From Scatomorpha gallistercoris (GTDB taxonomy: Bacteria; Bacillota; Clostridia; Oscillospirales; Oscillospiraceae): a DNA stretch of 28,772 nucleotides. The translations under genes and the position numbers were made by a program. The notes beneath the pieces were generated by a model that saw only the letters and a list, made by a program, of their open reading frames with translations, was not told where the DNA came from and ran no database searches. Positions within the stretch are counted from its first letter, which is position 1, and every line of letters starts with the position of its first letter. Positions 22,371 through 28,772 of this stretch are shown here, in pieces. The stretch is taken from contig DVFX01000119.1 of NCBI GenBank assembly GCA_018713005.1, positions 1-28,772 on the forward strand. The letters are read 5' to 3'.

Positions 22371-23696
22371 ATGTCCAGACCCCTTGTAGCCATAGTAGGG
22401 CGCCCCAACGTGGGGAAATCCATGCTCTTCAACCGCCTGGCCGGGCGCAGGCTCTCCATAGTGGAGGACACGCCGGGCGTCACCCGCGACAGGCTCTACG
22501 CCGAGTGCGAGTGGAACGGGCGCAAATTCGACATCGTCGACACCGGCGGCATAGAGCCGACGGCCGACAGCGAGATACTCATGTTCATGCGCGAGCAGGC
22601 GCAGATAGCCATAGACGCGGCGGACGTCATCGTCCTGGTCACGGAGATAGGCACCGGCGTCACCGCTGCGGACAAGACCGTGGCCGACATGCTCAAGCGC
22701 TCGGGCAAGCCCGTTATCCTCGTCGTGAACAAGATGGACTCCACCGGCGACGTGGACCCGGGCTTCTACGAATTCTATTCCCTCGGCCTCGGCGACCCCA
22801 TCGCGGTGTCCTCCGTGCACGGCCACGGCACCGGCGACCTGCTGGACGAGTGCGTGGCGCACTTCCCGCCGGAGAGCGCCTTTGAGGAGGACGACGAGCG
22901 CATCCGTGTCGCCGTAATAGGCAAGCCCAACGTGGGCAAGAGCTCGCTCATAAACCTCATCCTGGGCGAGAAGCGCGTCATAGTCTCAAACGTGGCGGGT
23001 ACTACGCGCGACGCCGTGGATACTGCTTTCGAGAACAAGTACGGCAAATATGTGTTTATAGATACGGCGGGCATACGCCGCCGCAGCAAGGTCGACGACA
23101 GGATAGAGAAGTTTTCTGTCATGCGAGCGAAATTGGCTATTGACAGGGCCGACGTGTGTCTTATAATGATAGACGCGCGGGAGGGAGTGACCGAGCAGGA
23201 CACCAAGATTGCCGGGCTTGCACACGAGGCCGGAAAGGCCAGCGTCATCGTTGTCAACAAGTGGGACCTCGTCGAAAAGGACGGCAAGACCATGGACAAG
23301 ATGCGCAAGGACGTGTTGCGCGACCTGGCCTTTATGAGCTATGCCCCCGTGCTCTTCATATCCGCCCTGACCGGGCAGAGGACGGAGCGCATCTTCGAGC
23401 TCGTCAACTACGTCAATGAGCAGAGCGCCACGCGCATCACCACAGGAATGCTCAACGACGTGCTCGCCGACGCCCAGATGAGGCAGCAGCCGCCCACGGA
23501 CAAGGGCCGCCGCCTCAAGATTTACTACATGACGCAGACCGGCGTCCGTCCGCCCAACTTCGTCATATTCTGCAACAGCCGCGAGCTGTTCCACTTCTCG
23601 TACCAGCGTTATATCGAAAACCAGATTCGCGCGGCGTTCGGCCTGGAGGGTACGCCGGTGCGTATCGTGATCCGGCAGAAGGGAGATAAGGAGTAA
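22371..23696 (+). CDS. der: Ribosome biogenesis GTPase Der (EngA)
   Basis: Essential tandem GTPase needed for maturation of the 50S subunit. The 441 residues contain two G domains. The first has GRPNVGKS, DTGG and NKMD; the second has GKPNVGKS, DTAG and NKWD. A C-terminal KH-like domain (KIYYMTQTGVRPPNFVIFCN) completes the classic plan. The ATG at 22371 has GGAGGT 8 nt upstream; an in-frame ATG at 22329 is rejected. A short GCGGAG/CTCCGC hairpin lies in the gap before it (22299-22316). It heads the der-plsY-sufC-sufB cluster, with plsY starting 2 nt after its stop. Confidence 0.97.
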   Translation: MSRPLVAIVGRPNVGKSMLFNRLAGRRLSIVEDTPGVTRDRLYAECEWNGRKFDIVDTGGIEPTADSEILMFMREQAQIAIDAADVIVLVTEIGTGVTAADKTVADMLKRSGKPVILVVNKMDSTGDVDPGFYEFYSLGLGDPIAVSSVHGHGTGDLLDECVAHFPPESAFEEDDERIRVAVIGKPNVGKSSLINLILGEKRVIVSNVAGTTRDAVDTAFENKYGKYVFIDTAGIRRRSKVDDRIEKFSVMRAKLAIDRADVCLIMIDAREGVTEQDTKIAGLAHEAGKASVIVVNKWDLVEKDGKTMDKMRKDVLRDLAFMSYAPVLFISALTGQRTERIFELVNYVNEQSATRITTGMLNDVLADAQMRQQPPTDKGRRLKIYYMTQTGVRPPNFVIFCNSRELFHFSYQRYIENQIRAAFGLEGTPVRIVIRQKGDKE

Positions 23697-23698
23697 GG

Positions 23699-24367
23699 AT
23701 GCTCATCACGCTCATGCTTGCGTTGACCGCGATTATAGGCTACCTCATGGGCAGCGTCAACGGCTCCATAATCATCTCCAAATACCTGTTCGGCAGCGAC
23801 GTGCGCCGGCAGGGCAGCGGCAACGCCGGACTCACCAACTTCTACCGCACCTACGGCATAAGCGGCATCGTGGGTGTGATAGCCATAGACGTGCTCAAGG
23901 GCGTCATCGGTACGCTCATCGGCGGGCTGCTGCTGTCTTTCGCCGCGCCCGACGGCTTCGAGGCCGAATTCACATCCGTCGGGCGGCTCGTCGCGACATT
24001 CTGCCTCATCCTGGGACACGTTTTCCCGATATTCTACGGGTTTAAGGGCGGAAAGGGTATACTAACCGGCGTGTCCTGCGTTTTCGTGGTGGATTACCAC
24101 GCCGCAATAATAGCCCTTGTGATATTCGCCGTGCTGGTTGCCGCGACGCGCTATGTCTCGCTGGGCAGCGTGCTGAGCACCATAAGCGTGCCGATTACGC
24201 TCCTGGCCAACGGCTTTTCCGGGCTGTGCCTGACCCTCGCCTGCATCAGCGTGGCGCTTATCGTCATAAAGCACTCCGGAAATATCTCGCGGCTCATCCA
24301 CCACAAGGAGCCCAAGATAGTATTCAAAAAGGATTTGAGCCACAAGCTGGACAACGATACATTTTAG
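23699..24367 (+). CDS. plsY: Glycerol-3-phosphate acyltransferase PlsY
   Basis: Membrane enzyme that transfers the acyl group from acyl-phosphate to glycerol-3-phosphate, the first step of phospholipid synthesis. The 222 residues show the three family motifs: GSGNAGLTNFYR, the GHVFPIFYGFKGGKG region, and SLGSVLSTISVP, with about five to seven hydrophobic helices. The C-terminus has an unusually long basic tail (HHKEPKIVFKKDLSHKLD). The ATG at 23699 is chosen from the GGAG just upstream, which overlaps the der stop. Operon with der is clear. Confidence 0.94.
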   Translation: MLITLMLALTAIIGYLMGSVNGSIIISKYLFGSDVRRQGSGNAGLTNFYRTYGISGIVGVIAIDVLKGVIGTLIGGLLLSFAAPDGFEAEFTSVGRLVATFCLILGHVFPIFYGFKGGKGILTGVSCVFVVDYHAAIIALVIFAVLVAATRYVSLGSVLSTISVPITLLANGFSGLCLTLACISVALIVIKHSGNISRLIHHKEPKIVFKKDLSHKLDNDTF

Positions 24368-24379
24368 AGAGGGATAATC

Positions 24380-25096
24380 ATGCTCGAACTCAAGAACATA
24401 TCCTATGCCGCCGAGGATGAGAGCGGCACCAAGGAGATACTCAACGACATAAACCTCACGATAAGCGAGCGCTTCGTGGCCGTCACCGGGCCAAACGGAG
24501 GCGGCAAGAGCACGCTCGCCCGCGTCATCGCAGGCATAATCAAGCCCACAAGCGGCCGCATTTATTTTGACGGCGAGGACATAACGGAGCTCGGCATCAC
24601 CGAGCGCGCCAAGGCGGGCATCAGCTTCGCCTTCCAGCAGCCCGTGCGCTTCAAGGGCATCCGCGTCTACGACCTGCTGCAGCTGGCGGCGGGCAAGAAG
24701 ATAACGATAAGCGAGGCCTGCGATTACCTCAGCCGCGTCGGCATGTGCGCGCGCGACTACATCCACCGCGAGGTGAACGCCAGCCTCTCCGGCGGAGAGC
24801 TCAAGCGCATAGAGATAGCGACCATACTCGCCCGCGGCACCAAGCTCTCTATCTTCGACGAGCCCGAGGCGGGCATAGACCTCTGGAGCTTCTCAAACCT
24901 CATAAGCGTGTTCGAGAAGATGTATGAGGAGATTAACGGCAGCATCCTCATAATTTCCCACCAGGAGCGCATACTCGAGATAGCCGACAAGATAGTCGTC
25001 ATAGCGGGCGGACGCATAACTGAGCAGGGACCAAAGGACGAGCTGCTGCCCAAGCTCATAGGCGGCGGCACCTGCGGGCGCCTGACCACTGTATGA
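24380..25096 (+). CDS. sufC: SufC-like Fe-S assembly ABC ATPase
   Basis: Cytosolic ABC-type ATPase that works with a SufB/D scaffold in iron-sulfur cluster assembly. The 238 residues show Walker A GPNGGGKS at 37-44, Q-loop SFAFQQPVRFKG, signature LSGGELKRIEIA, Walker B LSIFDEPEAGIDLW and H-loop ISHQ. The EPEAGIDLW text is typical of SufC and not of importer ATPases. There is no membrane partner. It lies 12 nt after plsY and 20 nt before the scaffold gene. No sufS, sufU or separate sufD is present, so this is a reduced SufBC-type (SMS-like) pair. Confidence 0.9.
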   Translation: MLELKNISYAAEDESGTKEILNDINLTISERFVAVTGPNGGGKSTLARVIAGIIKPTSGRIYFDGEDITELGITERAKAGISFAFQQPVRFKGIRVYDLLQLAAGKKITISEACDYLSRVGMCARDYIHREVNASLSGGELKRIEIATILARGTKLSIFDEPEAGIDLWSFSNLISVFEKMYEEINGSILIISHQERILEIADKIVVIAGGRITEQGPKDELLPKLIGGGTCGRLTTV

Positions 25097-25116
25097 CCGC
25101 ATAAGGAGGGATAACC

Positions 25117-26040
25117 ATGGCATTGGATGCGATACAGAAGGCACTTCTGGCCGAGATAGCGGGTTTGCACGGCGTGCCCGAGGGCGCGTACAACATACGC
25201 TCCGACGGAGAACTCGCCGGGCGCAACACCACCGCGAACATAGACATAGTCTCTAAGGCCGACAAGCCCGGCATAGACATCTACATCAAGCCCGGCACCA
25301 AGAACGAGAGCATGCACATACCAGTCATCATCGAGCAGAGCGGCCTCAAGGACCTGGTCTACAACGACTTCCATATCGGCGAGGACTGCGACGTCACGAT
25401 AATCGCGGGCTGCGGCATATCCAACTGCGGCAGCCAGGACAGCCAGCACGACGGCATACACACCTTCTACGTCGGCAAGAACAGCAAGCTCAAGTACATC
25501 GAGAAGCACTACGCCGAGGGCGACGGCTCCGGCGAGCGCATAATGAACCCCACGACGATAATCAACCTCGAAGAGGGCGCGTACATGGAGATGGACACCA
25601 CCCAGATTAAGGGCGTCGACTCCACAAAGCGCATTACCGAGGCCAAGCTGGCCGACGGCGCGACTCTCGTCGTGGCCGAGAAGCTGATGACCCACGGCAA
25701 GCAGACCAGCGAGACTGACTTCACCATAGACCTCGACGGCGAGGACTCCAGCGCCAACGTCGTCTCGCGCGGCGTCGCGCGCGACCACTCCCGCCAGGTG
25801 CTGTACATGAAGATAAACGGCAACTCCAAGTGCTATGGACACAGCGAGTGCGACAGCATCGTGATGGACAACGGCTATGTGCAGGCCATCCCCGAGATTA
25901 CCGCAAACAGCGTAGAGGCCAGCCTCGTCCATGAGGCCGCCATCGGCAAGATAGCGGGCGACCAGATAGTCAAGCTCATGACCCTCGGCCTCACCGAGGA
26001 GCAGGCGGAAGAGCAGATTGTGGCCGGCTTCCTCAAGTGA
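25117..26040 (+). CDS. SufB/SufD-family Fe-S cluster assembly scaffold, short form
   Basis: Beta-helix scaffold on which Fe-S clusters are built, partner of the SufC-like ATPase. At 307 residues it is much shorter than the canonical SufB of about 470-500. It keeps the core with the cysteine-bearing AGCGISNCGSQDSQHDGIH, the NVVSRGVARDHSRQVLY strand, and the C-terminal SLVHEAAIGKIAGDQIVKLM helix region that contacts SufC. GGAGGG precedes the ATG. One protein may replace the SufB-SufD pair by forming a homodimer. Last gene of the cluster. Confidence 0.9.
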   Translation: MALDAIQKALLAEIAGLHGVPEGAYNIRSDGELAGRNTTANIDIVSKADKPGIDIYIKPGTKNESMHIPVIIEQSGLKDLVYNDFHIGEDCDVTIIAGCGISNCGSQDSQHDGIHTFYVGKNSKLKYIEKHYAEGDGSGERIMNPTTIINLEEGAYMEMDTTQIKGVDSTKRITEAKLADGATLVVAEKLMTHGKQTSETDFTIDLDGEDSSANVVSRGVARDHSRQVLYMKINGNSKCYGHSECDSIVMDNGYVQAIPEITANSVEASLVHEAAIGKIAGDQIVKLMTLGLTEEQAEEQIVAGFLK

Positions 26041-26048
26041 TATAAAGC

Positions 26049-26076
26049 AAAAAAGCACCCCGATGGGGTGCTTTTT
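26049..26076 (+). terminator. Terminator of the der-plsY-suf cluster
   Basis: Perfect stem AAAAGCACCCC / GGGGTGCTTTT with loop GAT and a T5 tail. The A-run on the other side makes it usable in both directions. Confidence 0.93.
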
Positions 26077-26079
26077 CTA

Positions 26080-26112
26080 TAAAAGGCAGCTCCGTCTGAG
26101 ACGGAACTGCCT
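26080..26112 (-). terminator. Terminator of the TIM-barrel gene
   Basis: Two 6-bp stems separated by one mismatch (AGGCAG-TCCGTC / GACGGA-CTGCCT) with loop TGA. On the minus strand it is followed by TTTTATAG. It lies back to back with the suf terminator. Confidence 0.7.
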
Positions 26113-26159
26113 GAAATTTTGCATCGCGGAAGATGCCCGCAAGCGCAGAAATCGCAAGC

Positions 26160-26867
26160 TCACTCGCGGTTGCGGTAATCGTCCATCATGGTGGAGAAGA
26201 GCTCCTTCGTCGTGGGCGGCGTGTAGCTTATAGCGTTGGCCCCGGCGTCTATGGTGCGCTTTATGCTGTCCTCCTGCCCGCCGCCGGTGGCGATGATGGG
26301 CACGTCGGGGAAGTCGCGGCGGATTGCGCGCACGACGTCAGGGGTGCGGGCCGCGGCAGAGACGTTCAGGATGCTGGCCCCGGCCTCAAGCCTTGCGCCG
26401 ATGTCGGTCTTTTCACTGACTACGGTCACGACCAGGGGAATGTCTATGTAGTTGGAAATGCGCTGTACGTCCTCATTGCCTATGGGCGCGTTCACGACTA
26501 CGCCCATGGCGCCCTCGGTCTCCGCATCCCAGGCCAGCTGCAGGGTGCGTATGCCCTGGGTGGTGCCTCCGCCGACGCCGCAGAACACGGGCAGGGAGGA
26601 GTAGCGCAGCACGGAGGAGGATATGGTCGGCTGCGGCGTAAAGGGATAGACCGCCAGCACGGCGTCGGCGTTGCAGTTGCGTATGATGGCTATGTCCGTC
26701 GTGAACACCAGGGACTTTATCCTGTGGCCGTTTATGACTATGCCGCTCGCGTCCCGCACGACGCTGGGGACACGAAGTATGTGATGGCGCAGCTTGCTGC
26801 TGATCATGGGTATATTTTTGGTGACAGGCTTTTCGTTCGTGCTGACGTAAATCTTTTCTTCGAGCAT
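26160..26867 (-). CDS. TIM-barrel (beta/alpha) protein, function unknown
   Basis: A 235-residue soluble protein. Repeated beta-alpha units are visible, with glycine-rich ends such as VFCGVGGGTTQG and a phosphate-binding-like IIATGGGQEDS near the C-terminus, plus GAMGVVVNAPIGNED and GASILNVSAAA. This is the style of HisA/HisF, ThiG or tryptophan-synthase-alpha-like barrels. The family is often labelled 'hydrolase' in databases, but I cannot support a reaction. GGAGG precedes the ATG at 26867. It has its own promoter and terminator, so neighbours give no clue. Confidence 0.75.
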   Translation of the reverse strand: MLEEKIYVSTNEKPVTKNIPMISSKLRHHILRVPSVVRDASGIVINGHRIKSLVFTTDIAIIRNCNADAVLAVYPFTPQPTISSSVLRYSSLPVFCGVGGGTTQGIRTLQLAWDAETEGAMGVVVNAPIGNEDVQRISNYIDIPLVVTVVSEKTDIGARLEAGASILNVSAAARTPDVVRAIRRDFPDVPIIATGGGQEDSIKRTIDAGANAISYTPPTTKELFSTMMDDYRNRE

Positions 26868-26904
26868 GGTGTTCCTCCGTCTGATATGTGTATGTTTGTA
26901 GACA

Positions 26905-26933
26905 ATTATAACACACGATGCTGTTTCTGAAAA
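26905..26933 (-). promoter_or_regulatory. Promoter of the TIM-barrel gene
   Basis: On the minus strand, TTTTCA (26933-26928), a 17-nt spacer and an extended -10 TGT-TATAAT (TATAAT at 26910-26905). The 13 bases TGTGTTATAATTG recur in the GH3 promoter. Confidence 0.7.
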
Positions 26934-26944
26934 GCAACAAAGTG

Positions 26945-28132
26945 TTAAAACTCGCCCAAATATTCCAGTTTCAGCCCCAAAATCCGCAGAACGCTCTCAT
27001 CTATGCGGGCTTCGCTGAGCTCGCCGTTTTCCACGGCCTGAGTTATTGCCTCGACGGCGCCGGGGATGTCGCTCACGCCCAGCAGGATATCGACGCCGGC
27101 TTCAAGCGCCAGGACGCAGCGCTCGCCCTCGCTCCAGGCGGAGAGCGCGCCCATCTCGAGCCCGTCGGTGATGACCAGGCCGTCCCAGCCGAGCTGCTCG
27201 CGCAGCAGGCCGGTCACGACTTCGCGGGAGAGGCTGGCCGGGTGCTCGGGGTCTATGGCCGTCATCGTGATGTGGCCCACCATGACCATGTCGGCTCCCG
27301 CTTCCATGCCGGAAATGAAGGGCTTCAGCTCACCGTCCATCAGCTCTTCGACGGTTTTGTCCACCGTGGCTGCGCCGGAGTGCGTGTCCGTATCCGTGTC
27401 GCCGTGGCCCGGGAAGTGCTTGAGCGAGCAGATGACGCCCGCGTCGTGGAAGCCCTGCACAGCGGCAGCCACGAGCTCCGAGGCCTGGTCGAAGTCGTCT
27501 GAATAGGCCCGGTCGCCTATGACCGTGTTGTTGGGGTTTGTCCAGACGTCGGCCACGGGCGCGAAGTCCGTGTTGAAGTGCAACGCGCGCATGTCGGAGC
27601 CGATGGTGCAGGCGTTGTCATGCGCAACCCCGGCGCCCTGGTCCTTGTAGCTGTACATGGGGTTGAGCCAGGTTGTGCCCAGCTTGTACATCAGCCGGGC
27701 GACGTTGCCGCCCTCCTCGTCGGCGGAGATGAAGAGAGGTATCTCGCTCATGCTCTGCGCGGAGTCTATCATGGAGACGGTCTGCTCGCGTGTGACGAGG
27801 TTGTCGAGCGAGTATATGAAGCCGCCGACGGGATAGCTCTCAAGCGCGGCGCGCGTGGTCTCGCCCGCGACAGTGACGGGGGAGACGCCGGTCAGGGCCT
27901 CGGGGCGGACTATCATGAGCTGGCATATCTTCTCCGTGAGGCTCATGCCGGAGAGAATTACCTCGGCGCGGCTCGGGGTTGGCTCCGGCGTCGGTTCCGG
28001 AGTGGGGGACGGCGTGGGCTCCGGGGAGGCGCTGACGGCTCCGGGAGTGGGCAGGTCCTGCACGGAGGGAGCGCCGCAGGCGGCGAGCAGGAGCGCGAGC
28101 ACAAGTGTGAGAGATAAGGCTGTTCTCTTCAT
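26945..28132 (-). CDS. Glycoside hydrolase family 3 lipoprotein (NagZ-type beta-N-acetylhexosaminidase)
   Basis: Surface-anchored hydrolase. The 395 residues begin with a signal peptide and lipobox LAAC (Cys19), then a Pro/Thr/Glu-rich linker of about 30 residues (SPEPTPSPTPEPTPEPTPS). The GH3 barrel shows ADEEGG, KHFPGHGDTDTDTH, with the His/Asp dyad region of NagZ-type enzymes, and VITDGLEMGAL, whose Asp is the expected nucleophile. NagZ-type enzymes release N-acetylglucosamine from peptidoglycan fragments; the extracellular site suggests wall turnover or scavenging. It reads leftward and is divergent from the CobW-type gene. No T-tailed terminator was seen after it. Confidence 0.93.
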   Translation of the reverse strand: MKRTALSLTLVLALLLAACGAPSVQDLPTPGAVSASPEPTPSPTPEPTPEPTPSRAEVILSGMSLTEKICQLMIVRPEALTGVSPVTVAGETTRAALESYPVGGFIYSLDNLVTREQTVSMIDSAQSMSEIPLFISADEEGGNVARLMYKLGTTWLNPMYSYKDQGAGVAHDNACTIGSDMRALHFNTDFAPVADVWTNPNNTVIGDRAYSDDFDQASELVAAAVQGFHDAGVICSLKHFPGHGDTDTDTHSGAATVDKTVEELMDGELKPFISGMEAGADMVMVGHITMTAIDPEHPASLSREVVTGLLREQLGWDGLVITDGLEMGALSAWSEGERCVLALEAGVDILLGVSDIPGAVEAITQAVENGELSEARIDESVLRILGLKLEYLGEF

Positions 28133-28137
28133 TGGTG

Positions 28138-28166
28138 TTGACCCTTTCGCTAATTTGTGGTATCAT
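28138..28166 (+). promoter_or_regulatory. Sigma-A promoter of the CobW-type gene
   Basis: TTGACC (28138-28143), a 17-bp spacer and TATCAT (28161-28166). The expected start is about 28173, giving a leader of about 64 nt. The -35 lies only 5 bp from the GH3 start codon. Confidence 0.75.
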
Positions 28167-28195
28167 ATCAGGTCGGAGACAAGGGACTCCGAGCA

Positions 28196-28210
28196 ATTAT
28201 AACACATGTG
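28196..28210 (-). promoter_or_regulatory. Extended -10 promoter of the GH3 gene
   Basis: On the minus strand, TGTGTTATAATTG gives an extended -10 with TATAAT at 28201-28196. No good -35 is present at 17 nt (TTCCTT). The predicted start is about 28189, so this promoter and the cobW promoter overlap and face outward across each other. Confidence 0.6.
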
Positions 28211-28236
28211 ATTTTGTAAAGGAAGCGCTAAAAACT

Positions 28237-28772
28237 ATGGCTAAAATAGACATCTTTTCGGGTTTCCTGGGGGCGGGCAAGACCACCCTTATAAAGAAAC
28301 TCATATCCGAAGCCTACGCAGGCGAGAAGCTTGTGCTCATAGAAAACGAGTTCGGTGAGATAAGCGTCGACGGCGGCTTCCTGGCCGATGCGGGCGTGGA
28401 GATTACCGAGATGAGCTCCGGCTGCATCTGCTGCTCCCTCGTCGGCGACTTCGCCGAGGCCCTCAAGAAGGTGAAGGAGCAGTTCGCTCCCGACCGCATA
28501 CTCATCGAGCCCAGCGGCGTCGGTAAGCTCAGCGACGTCATCCGCGCTGTACAAGACGTCGGCGACCCGGAACTTGTTCCCGGCAGCTTCACAACTGTGG
28601 TCGACGCGACGCGCGCCAAGATGTACATGAAGAACTTCGGTGAGTTCTGGTGCAACCAGGTCGAGAACGCCGGAACCATCGTGCTCAGCCGCACCAAGGG
28701 CATGAGCGAGAGCAAGCTCGCCGCCTGCGTGGACATGCTGCGCGAGCACAACCAGAGCGCCGTCATCGTCAC
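28237..28772 (+). CDS. CobW/COG0523 family GTP-binding protein, 3' end outside the window
   Basis: G3E-family GTPase, a group of metal chaperones for Zn, Co or Ni. The N-terminus has Walker A GFLGAGKT at 9-16, an IENEFGE motif, the CxCC metal site in GCICCSL (Cys63, Cys65, Cys66) and the later EPSGVG motif. The frame stays open to the right edge (178 complete codons). AAGGAAG lies about 12 nt before the ATG. Which metal it handles is unknown. The promoter overlaps that of the GH3 gene. Confidence 0.9.
   Translation, partial: MAKIDIFSGFLGAGKTTLIKKLISEAYAGEKLVLIENEFGEISVDGGFLADAGVEITEMSSGCICCSLVGDFAEALKKVKEQFAPDRILIEPSGVGKLSDVIRAVQDVGDPELVPGSFTTVVDATRAKMYMKNFGEFWCNQVENAGTIVLSRTKGMSESKLAACVDMLREHNQSAVIV

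Noticed and set aside
24757..26058. 433-codon minus-strand frame opposite sufC and the SufB-type gene
   Set aside because: Same kind of antisense shadow, crossing two genes; no domain or start signal.

Overview
The window is a gene-dense, GC-rich stretch of bacterial chromosome. Its gene set points to a high-GC member of the Clostridia, most likely Oscillospiraceae or a relative. This is inference from the DUF4358 lipoprotein, DUF951 and DUF512 proteins, the minimal SufC/SufB pair, the dgt-dnaG-rpoD order, AGGAGG-type ribosome binding sites and several TTG starts. No rRNA, tRNA, CRISPR array or prophage was found. The sequence is mostly core housekeeping genes, with one decayed IS30-family insertion sequence.

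Layout from left to right: (1) the 3' part of an exported metallophosphoesterase, a small P-loop protein and an LTA-synthase-like membrane sulfatase; the last two have look-alike promoters with 11-bp-spaced TTAACA-like hexamers. (2) Peptide deformylase divergent from a LexA/CI-like S24 repressor, then endonuclease III divergent from RarA/MgsA ATPase plus DUF951. (3) A 578-bp IS30 remnant next to a bidirectional terminator, then a sodium-dependent (NSS) transporter. (4) The leftward dgt-dnaG-rpoD operon. (5) A DUF4358 lipoprotein with an ECF-sigma-like promoter, divergent from an RluA-type pseudouridine synthase predicted to have a leaderless mRNA. (6) The potABCD polyamine-type ABC transporter, preceded by a strong promoter, a structured leader RNA (about 15614-15740) and a 150-nt imperfect palindrome. 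(7) yceD-rpmF, then the DUF512 radical-SAM protein. (8) der-plsY-sufC-sufB in one tight cluster. (9) A leftward TIM-barrel protein and a GH3 lipoprotein, with the GH3 gene divergent from a CobW/COG0523 GTPase that runs off the right edge.

The genes serve cell envelope work (sulfatase, PlsY, GH3), genome maintenance (Nth, RarA, DnaG, Dgt, S24 repressor), ribosome and RNA functions (Def, RluA, L32, Der), Fe-S assembly (SufCB) and uptake (NSS transporter, PotABCD). The most novel-looking signals are non-coding: the pot leader RNA and its flanking palindrome, the duplicated 11-bp-period promoter module, the ECF-like promoter, the leaderless rluA start and the overlapping divergent promoters before cobW. 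No complete new multi-gene system could be supported.
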